From contig JAJTFH010000009.1 of NCBI GenBank assembly GCA_021298395.1, forward strand, positions 1 to 55,316: a DNA stretch of 55,316 nucleotides, in the 5' to 3' direction. A program made the position numbers and the translations under genes. This DNA is from Gemmatimonadota bacterium (GTDB lineage Bacteria > Gemmatimonadota > Gemmatimonadetes > Gemmatimonadales > Gemmatimonadaceae). A model generated the notes under the pieces. That model did not search any database. It was not told the DNA's origin and worked only from the letters and a program-made list of their open reading frames with translations. Below are positions 29,494 to 38,498 of this stretch, piece by piece (the first letter of the stretch is position 1; every line of letters begins with the position of its first letter).

Positions 29494-30095
29494 GGCACGA
29501 GCTCCCGTACGAGGCGTTCTCCCACGACGGTGAGCGTCTCGAAGACCCCGACGCCGGTGAGCGCGACCGCCTCCTGAGACGGCGCACGGATCGCGCCTCC
29601 GGCCGACTCGACCAGCGGATTCAGTGCCGCCTCCAGCTCGGCGATCGGCAGGGCGCGCGGCAGGTCCCGTTTGTTATACTGGATCACGTAGGGGAGCTGC
29701 GCGAGCTCGAGTCCGTGCGCCGCCAGATTGTCATGCAGGTTCTGCATCGACGCGATGTTCGCGTCCATCCGCTCCCGATCGGAATCCGCGACGAAGACGA
29801 TCGCATCGACCCCCGTGAGGATCAGCCGACGGGTCGTATCGTGTACCACCTGCCCCGGCACCGTGTAGAGGTGGAATCGGGTCTGGAACCCGCGCACCTC
29901 GCCGACATCCACCGGAAGGAAATCGAAGAAGAGGGTCCGCTCCTGCGGGGTGGCCAACGACACGAGCTGGCCTCGCGACGCTGGGACGGTGCGACGATGG
30001 ATCACCTCGAGATTCGTCGTCTTCCCCCCGAGCCCAGGGCCGTAGTAGACGATCTTGCAGTGGATCTCACACGCGGCGTAGTTCGTGGAGGGCAT
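29490..30095 (-). CDS. mglA: MglA-type small Ras-like GTPase
   Basis: 201-residue Ras-like GTPase. The P-loop is GPGLGGKTTNLE, switch regions are in VSLATPQERTLFFDFLPVD and YTVPGQVVHD, and the guanine-specificity motif is NKRD (QYNKRDLPRAL). MglA controls cell polarity and gliding in Myxococcus, and homologues are spread among many phyla, often without gliding. No MglB (its GAP) is nearby. The gene overlaps recR by one base and pgsA by four, so it is embedded in a replication/repair and lipid operon. Confidence 0.92.
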   Translation of the reverse strand: MPSTNYAACEIHCKIVYYGPGLGGKTTNLEVIHRRTVPASRGQLVSLATPQERTLFFDFLPVDVGEVRGFQTRFHLYTVPGQVVHDTTRRLILTGVDAIVFVADSDRERMDANIASMQNLHDNLAAHGLELAQLPYVIQYNKRDLPRALPIAELEAALNPLVESAGGAIRAPSQEAVALTGVGVFETLTVVGERLVRELVP

Positions 30096-30682
30096 CAGAT
30101 CGCGCGCCGTGCGGCGAGCGCCTGCACGATCGTCCCCCCATCGGCGTACTCGAGGTCACCTCCCATTGGGAGCCCACGCGCGAGGCGACTCACCGTCGCC
30201 CCGGAGGCGCGAAGCTGTTCGGAGAGATAGAGTGCCGTCGCATCGCCCTCGAGGGTCGGATTGGTCGCGACGATCACCTCGCGCGCCCCCGCCTGCATGA
30301 CCCGCGAGACGAGCGGGACGATGGTGAGGTGCGAGGGCCCGATGCCATCGAGCGGGGCGAGACGCCCCCCGAGCACATGGTAGACCCCGCGATACTCCCC
30401 CGTTCGCTCGATCGACGCGATGTCGGACGCCTCTTCCACCACACAGATCACCTGGCGATCGCGGCGCGCATCGACACAGATCGCACACTGCGCGGCTTCC
30501 GTGAGGTTGAAGCAGGTATCACACGGGCGCACCCGCTCGACGAGGGCGACCAACGCCTCCGCCAACTTGCGGCTCTGCGCCGCCGGCTGCCGAAGCAGGT
30601 GGTAGGTGAGCCGCATCGCCGACTTCCGACCGATGGTCGGGAGCCGCGAGAGTTCGGTGATCAGCTCGTCGATCGCCGACAC
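30095..30682 (-). CDS. recR: Recombination mediator RecR
   Basis: 195-residue RecR, which with RecO/RecF loads RecA on gapped DNA. It has an N-terminal helix-hairpin-helix (LSRLPTIGRKSAMRLTYHLL), a C4 zinc motif (CDTCFNLTEAAQCAIC), and a Toprim domain (VVEEASDIASIERTGEY, then HVLGGRLAPLDGIGP). GTG 30682 is the start that matches the family, four bases after the ybaB stop. It sits in the classic dnaX-ybaB-recR order. Confidence 0.95.
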   Translation of the reverse strand: MSAIDELITELSRLPTIGRKSAMRLTYHLLRQPAAQSRKLAEALVALVERVRPCDTCFNLTEAAQCAICVDARRDRQVICVVEEASDIASIERTGEYRGVYHVLGGRLAPLDGIGPSHLTIVPLVSRVMQAGAREVIVATNPTLEGDATALYLSEQLRASGATVSRLARGLPMGGDLEYADGGTIVQALAARRAI

Positions 30683-30686
30683 GCGA

Positions 30687-31010
30687 TCAGAATGGGAGCT
30701 TGAAGGGGAGACCACCCACGCCGAGCCCCCCCGCCACCTTCTGCATCTCCTGCTCGGCGAGCTCACGGGCCTTTCGCTGCGCCTCCTGCGTGGCGACGGC
30801 GACGAGATCCTCGAGCATCTCCACGTCGGCGGGATTCACCACCGTCGGATCGATCGAGACCCGTTTCACGGTGCCACGACCATCGGTCTCCACCGTGACG
30901 AGGCCACCCCCCGCGCTCCCCGTCACCGAGAGCCGCTGGAGTGCCTCCTGCGTCTCCTGCACCTTCCCCATCATCTCCTTGGCCTGCGACATCATCTTCA
31001 GGAAATCCAT
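30687..31010 (-). CDS. ybaB: YbaB/EbfC nucleoid-associated protein
   Basis: 107-residue small DNA-binding protein of the YbaB/EbfC family (KMMSQAKEMMGKVQETQEAL, then the SAGGGLVTVETDG strand region and VNPADVEMLEDLVAVATQEA). Usually a dimer that coats the chromosome. It lies seven bases after the dnaX stop and before recR, as in most bacteria. Confidence 0.94.
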   Translation of the reverse strand: MDFLKMMSQAKEMMGKVQETQEALQRLSVTGSAGGGLVTVETDGRGTVKRVSIDPTVVNPADVEMLEDLVAVATQEAQRKARELAEQEMQKVAGGLGVGGLPFKLPF

Positions 31011-31017
31011 CGGTCGC

Positions 31018-32697
31018 TCAATCGAGGAGTTCGAGGTCGAGGGCCTCGACGGCAGCGTCGAGGAGCGGGGACTGCTTGCGGAGCATCGCCATGCGATCGG
31101 CCTTCACCGCCCCTTCGTTCAAGCGGCGCGGCGCGCGATCCGCCTCCGGTGCCTCCACGCGGACGGCGACCGTCTGTACCCCATCGAACCGCTGACGGAT
31201 CGCCGCGAGCACGGTGGCCGTCCCACCCGAGATCAGCTCGGCATGCGCCTCGGAGGTCACGGTGAGGGTCACCGTCCCGCTGGCGGTCACCGCCGAGGGG
31301 GTCGCATGCGCGAGGGTGCTCGAGAGCATCAACGCTCCATGCTCCCCATGCACCGCATCGGTGATCGATTCCCAGCGCTCGACGAGGCGATTCAGGTCGA
31401 GCGGGATCCGCGGACCAGGCGTGGCCTCCGCACGGTCCGCGACCACCGGGATCGGGGTGGTAGCAGGGGCCGAGGCGCGCAGTGCCGTGGTCGATGACGG
31501 AGGCGCCGCCCGCCGCGAGGCGGGAGCCGCCGGAGCCGCCGCCGCGCGCGGCGCCCCACCACTCTCGCTCACCCCGCGCAACACCTGCTCGAGATCGAGC
31601 GTGCGATCCAACAACGCGCACCGCACCAACAACGTCTCGAAGAGGAGCTGCTGCTGTCCGCTCCGGCGCATGTGCGGCTCGAGCTCGGAGACCAGATGGA
31701 GCATCCGGAGCAGGTCACCGGCGGAGAAATCCCCGGTCCGTGCGGCCAACGCATCGCGCACACGCTCCGAGAGATCGGGGAGGGTGCCCCCGAGCACCAC
31801 CGCCAACTGCGCCCGCAGGATGTTCGCGAAGTCGGTGAGGAGGATGCTGAAATCCACGCCATGATCGGCGAGCCGCGCCACCGCCGAGAAGACCTCCCCC
31901 GCCTGCCGCTGGGCGACGAGCGCGAGGAGCCGGAGATGTTCCTCTTCGTGGACCAGCCCGAGCGACTCGCGCACACGCTCCGCCGTCAGCGTGTCCCCGC
32001 CGAGCGAGAGCGCCTGGTCGGTCAGCGAGAGCGCATCGCGCATCGAGCCGTCCGCGGCGCGCGCGAGCATCGCCAGCGCCTCGGGCTCCGCCGTGATCCC
32101 CTCCGCCGCGAGCACGGTACGCAGACGCTCCCGCACCTCGGCGGGCCCGATGCGACGCAGGTCGAAGCGCTGCACGCGCGAGAGCACCGGCGCCGCCGCC
32201 TGCTGGATCTTCTGCGGATCGGTCGTCGCGAAGACGAAGATCACCCGCGGTGGTGGCTCCTCGAGCACCTTGAGCAGGGTGTTCCACGCCTCACGCGTGA
32301 GCATGTGCGCCTCATCGAGGATGTAGATCTTGTGGCGATCGTCGCCTGAGGGGGCGTACATCGCGCGCTCGCGGAGCTCGCGTGCATCGTCCACGCCACG
32401 ATTCGACGCGGCATCCATCTCGATCACATCCAGCGAGGCCCCGCCGCTCCAGATCCGCTGACAGGACGGGCACTCCCCGCACGGCTCATGATCGGGGCGC
32501 TTCTGCTCGCAGTTGAGCGCCATCGCCAGCACACGCGCAAGCGTCGTCTTCCCCGTCCCGCGGGGCCCACAGAAGAGGTAGGCGTGCCCCAGACGATCGG
32601 AGCCGATCGCGTTCCGCAGGGTCGTCGCCACGTGCGACTGGACCGCGACATCGGCGAACCGACGGGGGCGGTATTTCCGGGCGAGCGCGAGGGACAT
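31018..32697 (-). CDS. dnaX: DNA polymerase III subunit gamma/tau
   Basis: 559-residue clamp-loader ATPase. It has Walker A GPRGTGKTTLARVLA, a Cys-rich zinc motif (CEQKRPDHEPCGECPSC), DEAH box in LDEAHMLTREAWNTLLK, VIFVFATTDPQKI and sensor 2 region, then the collar domain. The C-terminal part is Pro/Ala-rich and ends in a short tau-like domain. ATG 32697 is six bases from TATCTT (32704-32709). It is preceded by the SRP RNA, giving the ffs-dnaX-ybaB-recR order seen widely, and followed by ybaB. Confidence 0.95.
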   Translation of the reverse strand: MSLALARKYRPRRFADVAVQSHVATTLRNAIGSDRLGHAYLFCGPRGTGKTTLARVLAMALNCEQKRPDHEPCGECPSCQRIWSGGASLDVIEMDAASNRGVDDARELRERAMYAPSGDDRHKIYILDEAHMLTREAWNTLLKVLEEPPPRVIFVFATTDPQKIQQAAAPVLSRVQRFDLRRIGPAEVRERLRTVLAAEGITAEPEALAMLARAADGSMRDALSLTDQALSLGGDTLTAERVRESLGLVHEEEHLRLLALVAQRQAGEVFSAVARLADHGVDFSILLTDFANILRAQLAVVLGGTLPDLSERVRDALAARTGDFSAGDLLRMLHLVSELEPHMRRSGQQQLLFETLLVRCALLDRTLDLEQVLRGVSESGGAPRAAAAPAAPASRRAAPPSSTTALRASAPATTPIPVVADRAEATPGPRIPLDLNRLVERWESITDAVHGEHGALMLSSTLAHATPSAVTASGTVTLTVTSEAHAELISGGTATVLAAIRQRFDGVQTVAVRVEAPEADRAPRRLNEGAVKADRMAMLRKQSPLLDAAVEALDLELLD

Positions 32698-32703
32698 ACC
32701 CGA

Positions 32704-32709
32704 AAGATA
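32704..32709 (-). promoter_or_regulatory. -10-like hexamer TATCTT before dnaX
   Basis: TATCTT, six bases, then ATG 32697, so dnaX transcription would begin at its start codon and be separate from the SRP RNA upstream. Confidence 0.6.
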
Positions 32710-32770
32710 GCGCCCGGAAACAGGCTCGCGCGGGGAGCGTTCCGGACGAACCGGCTGCTCTCCCGCGCGA

Positions 32771-32868
32771 GTGCCCCAGGCCTGACGGAGCGACGACCGT
32801 CACACGTACCGTTGCTGCCTTTCGGCCCTGGCGGGATTGATGGACTGACGCCCCCCGGGACCTGGGAC
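32771..32868 (-). ncRNA. ffs: Signal recognition particle RNA (bacterial small SRP RNA)
   Basis: About 98-nt SRP RNA, which together with Ffh targets membrane and secreted proteins. The apical domain reads CAGGGCCGAAAGGCAGCAAC, matching the universal CAGGnCCGnAAGGnAGCAnC with a GAAA tetraloop. Flanking segments CCCAGG (32861-32866) and CCTGGG (32775-32780) pair perfectly to close the long hairpin. The 5' end at G32868 is predicted from TAACTT (32875-32880) plus six bases; the 3' end is approximate. It lies immediately upstream of dnaX, a common location. Confidence 0.92.
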
Positions 32869-32889
32869 GACCGGAAGTTAACCGGTCGT
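32867..32889 (-). promoter_or_regulatory. SRP RNA promoter within an inverted repeat
   Basis: TAACTT (32875-32880) forms the centre of a perfect 8-bp inverted repeat: ACGACCGG at 32882-32889 and CCGGTCGT at 32867-32874. The second arm includes the predicted start site. TAA of the upstream interrupted reading frame (32878-32880) is part of the hexamer. The repeat may be an operator or an upstream terminator stem without a T tract. Confidence 0.5.
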
Positions 32890-33057
32890 GGGGCCCCGGG
32901 GCACCCGTCCCGAGGTGACATGCCGGAGGGCCTGCGGGAAGACCAACTGCCCCGCCATCACCTGCCCGATCGCCGAGAGGGTCTGCTACGGGGAGGCGGT
33001 CTTGAGCGCGAGCCGGTCCGCGACCTGCACCTTGGTGAGCCCCTCGGCGGTCGTCAC
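32878..33057 (-). pseudogene. Small reading frame (58 codons) interrupted by an in-frame TAG
   Basis: A frame starting at GTG 33057 (GTGA overlap with the threonine aldolase stop) runs 23 codons ([20 protein letters not shown]...), meets TAG at 32986-32988 and continues in the same frame for 35 codons (QTLSAIGQVMAGQLVFPQAL...) to TAA at 32878-32880. On both sides of the TAG nearly all third positions are G or C (only three of 58 sense codons are not), as in real genes here. The product is not recognised. Options are a recent nonsense mutation, stop readthrough, an assembly error, or a chance frame. This fills most of the 356-base gap between dnaX and the aldolase, together with the SRP RNA. 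Confidence 0.4.
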
Positions 33058-34082
33058 GCCGCCATGACCTCGGCGAGCACCGTGGAAGCGCGCGCCAGCG
33101 CCACATCGTCGATGTCGAGATGCAGCACGCACCGCACGCGCGTCTGGTGCCACGCGGTGACGAGCACATCCGCGGCCTTGGCCCGCGCGACGACCTCCGG
33201 TGCGGTGAGTCCGCCAATGAGGTCGCACATCACGATGTTCGTATCCGGCGAGACGACCTCGACCCCGGGCACCGCGGCGAGCGCGGCGGCCAAGCGACGC
33301 GCCCGCGCATGATCCTCCCCGAGCCGTGGCAGGTGCTGCTCGATCCCATGGAGCGCCGCCGCCGCGAGGATCCCCGACTGACGCATCCCGCCCCCAAACC
33401 GCTTCCGCACCTCCCAGGCGCGACGCATCGGCTCGGCATCACCGGCGAGACAGGCGCCGACCGGCGCCCCGAGCCCTTTGGAGAAGGAGACCATCACCGT
33501 CGACGCGCAGGCGGCGAAGTCGGCGAGCGGTGTGCCGGTCGCCACATGGGCGTTCCAGAGCCGCGCCCCGTCGAGATGCACGGGGAGCCCCTGCTCCGCC
33601 GCGGTCGCCTGGATCGCCTGCAGATGCGCAAGTGGCGTGACCATCCCGCCCGCCCCGTTGTGCGTGTTCTCCGCACAGACCAGCGAGGCGCGAGGGGCAT
33701 GGATCGAGGCGGGCCGGAAGGCGGCGCGCAGCGCATCGGCCTCGAGCACCGGCGCGCCCCGCACCACGCGCACCTGGAGACCGACGAGTCCGGCGGTGCC
33801 GGCGATCTCCCAATTCACGATGTGGGAGTCCTCGTGCGCAAAGAGCTCGGTCCCCGGCTCACCAAGCAACCAGAGTGCGGCCTGATTCGCCATCGTCCCC
33901 GAGGGGAAGAAGAGCGCGCTCGGCTTCCCGAGCAGCGCGGCGACGCGCGACTCGAGGGCACGGACCGTCGGATCGCCATCCAGCACATCGTCCCCGACCT
34001 CGGCCTCCGCCATCGCCCGCCGCATGGCGGCGGAGGGACGCGTGACGGTGTCGCTCCGCAGATCGATCGGGTTGGGACTCAT
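33054..34082 (-). CDS. ltaE: Low-specificity L-threonine aldolase
   Basis: 342-residue PLP enzyme that cleaves threonine or allo-threonine to glycine and acetaldehyde. Family motifs are [58 protein letters not shown] and the PLP lysine motif [17 protein letters not shown] 34082 overlaps the YihY gene stop by four bases. It is the last clear gene of the central-carbon run. The name is based on motifs; related beta-eliminating lyases share them. Confidence 0.92.
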   Translation of the reverse strand: MSPNPIDLRSDTVTRPSAAMRRAMAEAEVGDDVLDGDPTVRALESRVAALLGKPSALFFPSGTMANQAALWLLGEPGTELFAHEDSHIVNWEIAGTAGLVGLQVRVVRGAPVLEADALRAAFRPASIHAPRASLVCAENTHNGAGGMVTPLAHLQAIQATAAEQGLPVHLDGARLWNAHVATGTPLADFAACASTVMVSFSKGLGAPVGACLAGDAEPMRRAWEVRKRFGGGMRQSGILAAAALHGIEQHLPRLGEDHARARRLAAALAAVPGVEVVSPDTNIVMCDLIGGLTAPEVVARAKAADVLVTAWHQTRVRCVLHLDIDDVALARASTVLAEVMAA

Positions 34083-35098
34083 CGACGGATCGCGTCGGAG
34101 CGGCGCTGTCGGGTCTGCTCCATGATCTCCGAGAGGTTCATCTCGAGCGTGGTGGAGCGATCGATCAGGAGCTCGGTGCGCGGTGGGAGCTTCCCCGCCT
34201 CGATGAGGCGGAGTTCGGTCACATGCGCGACCTCGGCGCCGACGATGAAGATCAGCGCGGCGTAGTAGGTCCAGAAGATCACGGTGAAGATCGCGCCGAG
34301 CGTCCCCGTGTAGAGCGAGGCGGGCGCCGACTGCAGGAAGAACGCCGCGAAGAGCGCGCGCGCCACCTCGAACATGACCGTCGCCGTCGCACTGCCGGCA
34401 ATGATTGGCTGCCACGGAATGGCGCGCAGCGGCAGGAACCGATAGAGGGCAGCGAATATCCCAAACACCACCGCGAGCGAGAGCACCCGCCCCGCGGCGT
34501 AGACCAGCGTGGACGTCGTCCCCTGGAGCACCCCCTGCCCCGCGAGCGTCGCCCCGACCTGGCCCGAGGTGACCGCCAGCCAGGTGTTGGTCGAGACCCA
34601 GAGCACCACGAGCAGGAGGGAGAAGAGCACGAGGTTGATGTCAATCAACTTCCCGTGCACGAAGCTCCGCTCCTTGCCATGCATGAAGACGAAGGCGAGC
34701 ACATTGCGGAGCGTCCCGAAGAGCTGCGAGGCGAACCAGGCGAAGCTGAGCGCCCCCCCCGCGCCGATCGCGGCCCGCGTGCGGACGATCTCCGCGAGGA
34801 CGGGATCGAGGATCGACCCGCCCCCGGCGGATGTCGACGGGAAGAGATTGGCGAGCACCCCCTGCACCGCGGGGGCGACGGTGTCCGGGGACCGACGGAG
34901 TAGGAACCCGAGCCCCGCTGCGAGGAGGAGGACGAAGGGGATCCCAGCGAGGAGCACATTGAAGGCGACCCCGCCTGCGAGGAAAGTTGCGTCGTCCACC
35001 TGAAAGCGCCGCAGCACCGCCCGGACGAACATCACGGCCGTGCGGATCGGCCCGTCCGAGGTCCCCGCCGGCGCCCTACTCACCGGCGTCCGCGTCAT
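34079..35098 (-). CDS. YihY/BrkB-family inner-membrane protein
   Basis: 339-residue polytopic membrane protein (about six TM helices; e.g. [82 protein letters not shown]). The [17 protein letters not shown] and YRFLPLR motifs are typical of the YihY/BrkB (formerly 'RNase BN') family. Its biochemical role is unknown; some members are suggested transporters. It overlaps the aldolase gene by 23 bases if ATG 35098 is used; GTG 35083 would reduce the overlap to 8. It is translationally coupled to ltaE by an ATGA overlap. Confidence 0.88.
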   Translation of the reverse strand: MTRTPVSRAPAGTSDGPIRTAVMFVRAVLRRFQVDDATFLAGGVAFNVLLAGIPFVLLLAAGLGFLLRRSPDTVAPAVQGVLANLFPSTSAGGGSILDPVLAEIVRTRAAIGAGGALSFAWFASQLFGTLRNVLAFVFMHGKERSFVHGKLIDINLVLFSLLLVVLWVSTNTWLAVTSGQVGATLAGQGVLQGTTSTLVYAAGRVLSLAVVFGIFAALYRFLPLRAIPWQPIIAGSATATVMFEVARALFAAFFLQSAPASLYTGTLGAIFTVIFWTYYAALIFIVGAEVAHVTELRLIEAGKLPPRTELLIDRSTTLEMNLSEIMEQTRQRRSDAIRR

Positions 35099-36494
35099 CC
35101 GGCGCGGCCTCGACGACCGCCGCCATCCCCGGCGCCTGGCGCACCACCGCGGGCTCCGTCACGAAGCGCTGCACCCCCGCCTTCGTCCCGCGCACCGCGA
35201 GCTGATCGAAGAGGAAGGCGAACTTCGCGTCGTACGCCTTCGCCAGCGCCGTCTTCACCTCGGCCGGGAGATCCCAGAGCTGCCGCTTGAACGGACCGAG
35301 CGCCTTCTTGCGCGTCTTGTAGAAGAACTGCTCGTCGGAGTCGCCCGCCTTCCGCTCCTCCGCCGCATTGGTGCGAAGCCAGGTGTAGATCGCCTCGCGC
35401 AACGCAGCTGGGAGATGATCGTACAACATGTTCTGGAACCCCGTCGCGAGATGGATCTCCGAGGTCTCGGTCCGAGGGAAGTGGTTGAAGGCGCCATCGG
35501 GCAGGGTCGAGGCCCCATGCTGCACCGCCCCGGAGAGCCCGTACTGCTGCCGCGCGACGCGCGAGAGATCCTCGAGCGTCTGGAAGTCGAGCGCGACATC
35601 GGCGATCGACCCATCGGCGAGCACCACGCCCCCATGCGAGGTCCCCGACTGCACCGAGATCTTCGAGAGCCCCACCATCCCCGGCGCCTGCGCGGCCAAG
35701 GTGCGATTGTAGCCGTCCATGAACGCCTCGAGCTCTGGCACGGTCGAGTTCTCCGTCCCCACCTCGCCGATCTCCCCGCCGAGCGAGACGGTGATCCCCT
35801 TCGGCTCGAGGGCGCGTGCGAAGCGCGTGAGCTCCACCCCGAGCTCGTAGTTCAACTGTTGCTGCGCATCGAGCGTCGGATGCGCGAGATCGACCAGGGT
35901 CGAGGTGTCGAGGTCGATGTTGTAGAAGCCGGCGGCGATCCCCTCGCGCACGAGCTGCTTCACCGCATCGAGCTCGGCGGTCGGGTCGGCCTTGTACTTC
36001 TTGGCATTCACCTGGAAGTGATCGCCTTGGATGAAGACGGGGCCACGGAACCCCTCGCGCAGCGCCGCCGCGAGCGCGACGCTCACATACTCGTCCGGGC
36101 GCTGTTCCGTGTAGGCGATCTCGGAGCGCGCGATCTCGAGGATGAAGGCGCCGCCATCCATCGCGATCGAGGTCCGGAAGATGGAGCGCATGGTGTCATA
36201 CGACGCACCACGGATGTTCATCGCGGGCACCGTCACCGGGGGGACATCCCCGCGACCGCGCGCCATGTAGAAGCCATGGATCGACGCCGGATAGATCCCG
36301 ACGGCGCGTGCCGCCTCCCAGATGATCCAGCGCGCCCACGCGCGCTCGTCCTCGGCGCCGAAGACGGCGTGGCGGGCGAGCGTGTCCATCATCGGACCAG
36401 CGAGCGCCGCCGGATCGGTGACGGAGAGCTGGCCACCGGAGACGACGATGGCTGGGGCGATGGTCTGCTGCACGGAGGGAGGAAGCGTCGACAT
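35076..36494 (-). CDS. Class II fructose-bisphosphate aldolase family (long form)
   Basis: 472-residue zinc aldolase, longer than E. coli FbaA (~360). It carries four potential metal-site motifs of the class II fold: IQGDHFQVN (H159), GGEIGEVGTEN (E241), GTSHGG (H287) and VQHGAST (H326). The extra C-terminal ~110 residues are helical and charged. In the glycolytic run (pgi just upstream, pyk and tal further up), fructose-bisphosphate cleavage or synthesis is the most likely reaction, but tagatose-bisphosphate or a related ketose substrate cannot be excluded. ATG 36494 has CAGATT seven bases upstream, so it might be transcribed independently; 40 bases separate it from pgi. Confidence 0.85.
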   Translation of the reverse strand: MSTLPPSVQQTIAPAIVVSGGQLSVTDPAALAGPMMDTLARHAVFGAEDERAWARWIIWEAARAVGIYPASIHGFYMARGRGDVPPVTVPAMNIRGASYDTMRSIFRTSIAMDGGAFILEIARSEIAYTEQRPDEYVSVALAAALREGFRGPVFIQGDHFQVNAKKYKADPTAELDAVKQLVREGIAAGFYNIDLDTSTLVDLAHPTLDAQQQLNYELGVELTRFARALEPKGITVSLGGEIGEVGTENSTVPELEAFMDGYNRTLAAQAPGMVGLSKISVQSGTSHGGVVLADGSIADVALDFQTLEDLSRVARQQYGLSGAVQHGASTLPDGAFNHFPRTETSEIHLATGFQNMLYDHLPAALREAIYTWLRTNAAEERKAGDSDEQFFYKTRKKALGPFKRQLWDLPAEVKTALAKAYDAKFAFLFDQLAVRGTKAGVQRFVTEPAVVRQAPGMAAVVEAAPDDADAGE

Positions 36495-36534
36495 CCCGGG
36501 AAATCTGCCGGCCCCCCTCCCGCGGAGCAACGCG

Positions 36535-37914
36535 CTATAACACCCAGTCGGGGTCGGAGGCGGGGAGCGCCTCCCAGACCGACCGCATGGTCGACCACCC
36601 CGGATGCCCGAACTGGTAGTACGTGAGCTGCTTCCCCAGCTCCACCCCGGGCTGGTCCAAGGGATCGATCCCGTAGAGCTGCCCGGCGTAGATCGTCGCC
36701 AGTTCGAAGAACATGAAGAGCCCGCCGAGGTGCCAGGGATCGGCCCGGGTGACGCGAAGCGTCATCGTCGGGCGCCCCTGCGTCGCGAGCGCCCCCGCCG
36801 TGGCGCGGCACTCGGCTCGGAGGAGCTCATGGAAGCCATGTCCCCCGAGGTAGGCGAGCTCCGCCGGCCCCTGGCCGGGGATCGTGAGCTCCCCCCCCTC
36901 GGGCTCCTCGACATCGAGGAAGGTGACCGTCTTGTCGATCGGCCCCTCCATGAAGAGCTGGACCTGCGCATGCTGGTCGGTCGCCCCGACGGCGACGATC
37001 GGGGTGGGCCCCACCGGGTCCCCACCGGGCGTACGCTTCCCGAGGCTCTCCGCCCAGAGCTGCACGAACCAGGGGGCGAGGTCGCGATAGGCGTCGGAGT
37101 AGGGCATCAGCACATGCATCCCCTGCCCCGCCTCCTGATGTGCACGCCACTGCAGGAGGGCGAAGGCGAGCGCGGGGTTCTCGCGGATCGCCCCGGTGGC
37201 GCAGCGATCGCGCATCGCGACGGCGCCCGCGACGAGCGCATCGACATCGAGCCCCAAGAGCGCCGCCGGCAGGGTCCCGACGGGCGAGAGCACGGAGAAA
37301 CGCCCGCCGACGTTCGGCGGGACCTCGAACATCGTGATCCCCTCAGCGGCGCCGACGTCGCGAAGGACCCCCTTGTCCGGGTCGGTGACGAAGACCATCC
37401 CCTGCCTGGCGGGGACCCCCGCGGCCGCGAGCCGTTCCCGCACCAGGAGATACTGCGCCATCGTCTCCGCCGTGCTCCCGGACTTGGAGACCACCAGGAA
37501 GAGGGTGCGGTCGAGCGCGACCTGCTCGAGCACCCCGCGCACCGAGCGCGGGTCGACGTTGTCGAGGATGTGAAGGCGCGGCCGTCCTCCCCGCTGCACC
37601 GACGGACGCGCGTTCCAATCGCGCGGGAGGAGCGCGGTGCGGAGCGCGAGGGCGCCGAGGGCGGAGCCCCCGATCCCGAGGACGACGAGATCGTCGTAGC
37701 GGCCGGCGCGCGCACGCGCCCACGCGATCACCCGCGCGCGCTCCGCGCCCTGCGCCTCGAGCTCGCGGAACCCCAACCGCCCGCGGCCGGCCTCGGCGAG
37801 CAGCCCCGCATGGGCCTCCGCGGCGCGCGGCGCGAGGGAGGCGAATCGCTCCGCCGTCACCCCACTTGGCACGGCACGCCGGGTCATCCCGGTGCAATCG
37901 AGGTGGATCGTCAT
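36535..37914 (-). CDS. pgi: Glucose-6-phosphate isomerase
   Basis: 459-residue phosphoglucose isomerase, interconverting glucose-6-P and fructose-6-P. Motifs are LVVLGIGGSALGALAL, VVSKSGSTAETMAQYL, VPPNVGGRFSVLSPVG and GHGFHELLRAE. It is of the shorter bacterial type. The start overlaps the end of the truncated metallo-beta-lactamase gene by four bases (ATGA). Confidence 0.94.
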   Translation of the reverse strand: MTIHLDCTGMTRRAVPSGVTAERFASLAPRAAEAHAGLLAEAGRGRLGFRELEAQGAERARVIAWARARAGRYDDLVVLGIGGSALGALALRTALLPRDWNARPSVQRGGRPRLHILDNVDPRSVRGVLEQVALDRTLFLVVSKSGSTAETMAQYLLVRERLAAAGVPARQGMVFVTDPDKGVLRDVGAAEGITMFEVPPNVGGRFSVLSPVGTLPAALLGLDVDALVAGAVAMRDRCATGAIRENPALAFALLQWRAHQEAGQGMHVLMPYSDAYRDLAPWFVQLWAESLGKRTPGGDPVGPTPIVAVGATDQHAQVQLFMEGPIDKTVTFLDVEEPEGGELTIPGQGPAELAYLGGHGFHELLRAECRATAGALATQGRPTMTLRVTRADPWHLGGLFMFFELATIYAGQLYGIDPLDQPGVELGKQLTYYQFGHPGWSTMRSVWEALPASDPDWVL

Positions 37915-38498
37915 GCGTCGGGGATCTCCACGGTGAGACCGTCGTAGGCGGGCTGGATGTCGGCGGGGAGCTCCGCCGTGACATACGCCAACGGCCCGAT
38001 CCGATACCCGAAGACCCGCGACCGCCCATGCGGGACCTCGACCGGGATCACGGTGAAGCCCCCGATCCGCGCGGGGACGCCCGGCGAGAGCACATGCCCT
38101 GCCGCCTCGGGCTTCGAGGTGCCCGGCAGCGGACGCATCGTCTCATCGAACACGTAGGTGAACTTCTCGCGCAGCGCCGCGATCGTCTCGGCCGGCCCGT
38201 AGATCGGGATCCCCCCGCTCCGCCGGATGGAGATCGCGCGGATGTCGTCGATCCCATGCGTGTGGTCCGCGTGGTCATGCGTGTAGACCACCGCGTCCAC
38301 GTGGTGGATCCCCGTGGCGATGAGCTGGAGCCGCAACTCCGGTGGGGTATCGAGGAGGAGGCGCTCACCGCCCTGCTCCACCACGGCGCCGACCCGGGTC
38401 CGCTTATCACGCGGATCCTCCGAGCGACAGACGGCACAGTCACACCCGATCTGCGGTACCCCGAAGCTCGTCCCTGTGCCGAGGAACGTCAGCCTCAC
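37911..38498 (-). CDS. Truncated PhnP-like metallo-beta-lactamase-fold protein
   Basis: 195-residue protein of the PhnP/YycJ-like MBL group, which are phosphodiesterases about 250 residues long. The start MRLTFLGTGTSFGVPQIGCDCAVCRS with the paired Cys and the HxHxDH motif THDHADHTHG are intact, as is VEVPHGRSRVFGYR. After AYVTAELPADI the protein ends abruptly: the bridging Asp of the usual YxTD motif is Ala here, and the last ~60 residues with the final His (HPTH-like) are missing. The protein is therefore unlikely to have full two-metal catalysis. Its stop overlaps pgi by four bases and its start overlaps pyk by four, so the truncated form is fixed in the operon layout. Confidence 0.85.
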   Translation of the reverse strand: MRLTFLGTGTSFGVPQIGCDCAVCRSEDPRDKRTRVGAVVEQGGERLLLDTPPELRLQLIATGIHHVDAVVYTHDHADHTHGIDDIRAISIRRSGGIPIYGPAETIAALREKFTYVFDETMRPLPGTSKPEAAGHVLSPGVPARIGGFTVIPVEVPHGRSRVFGYRIGPLAYVTAELPADIQPAYDGLTVEIPDA

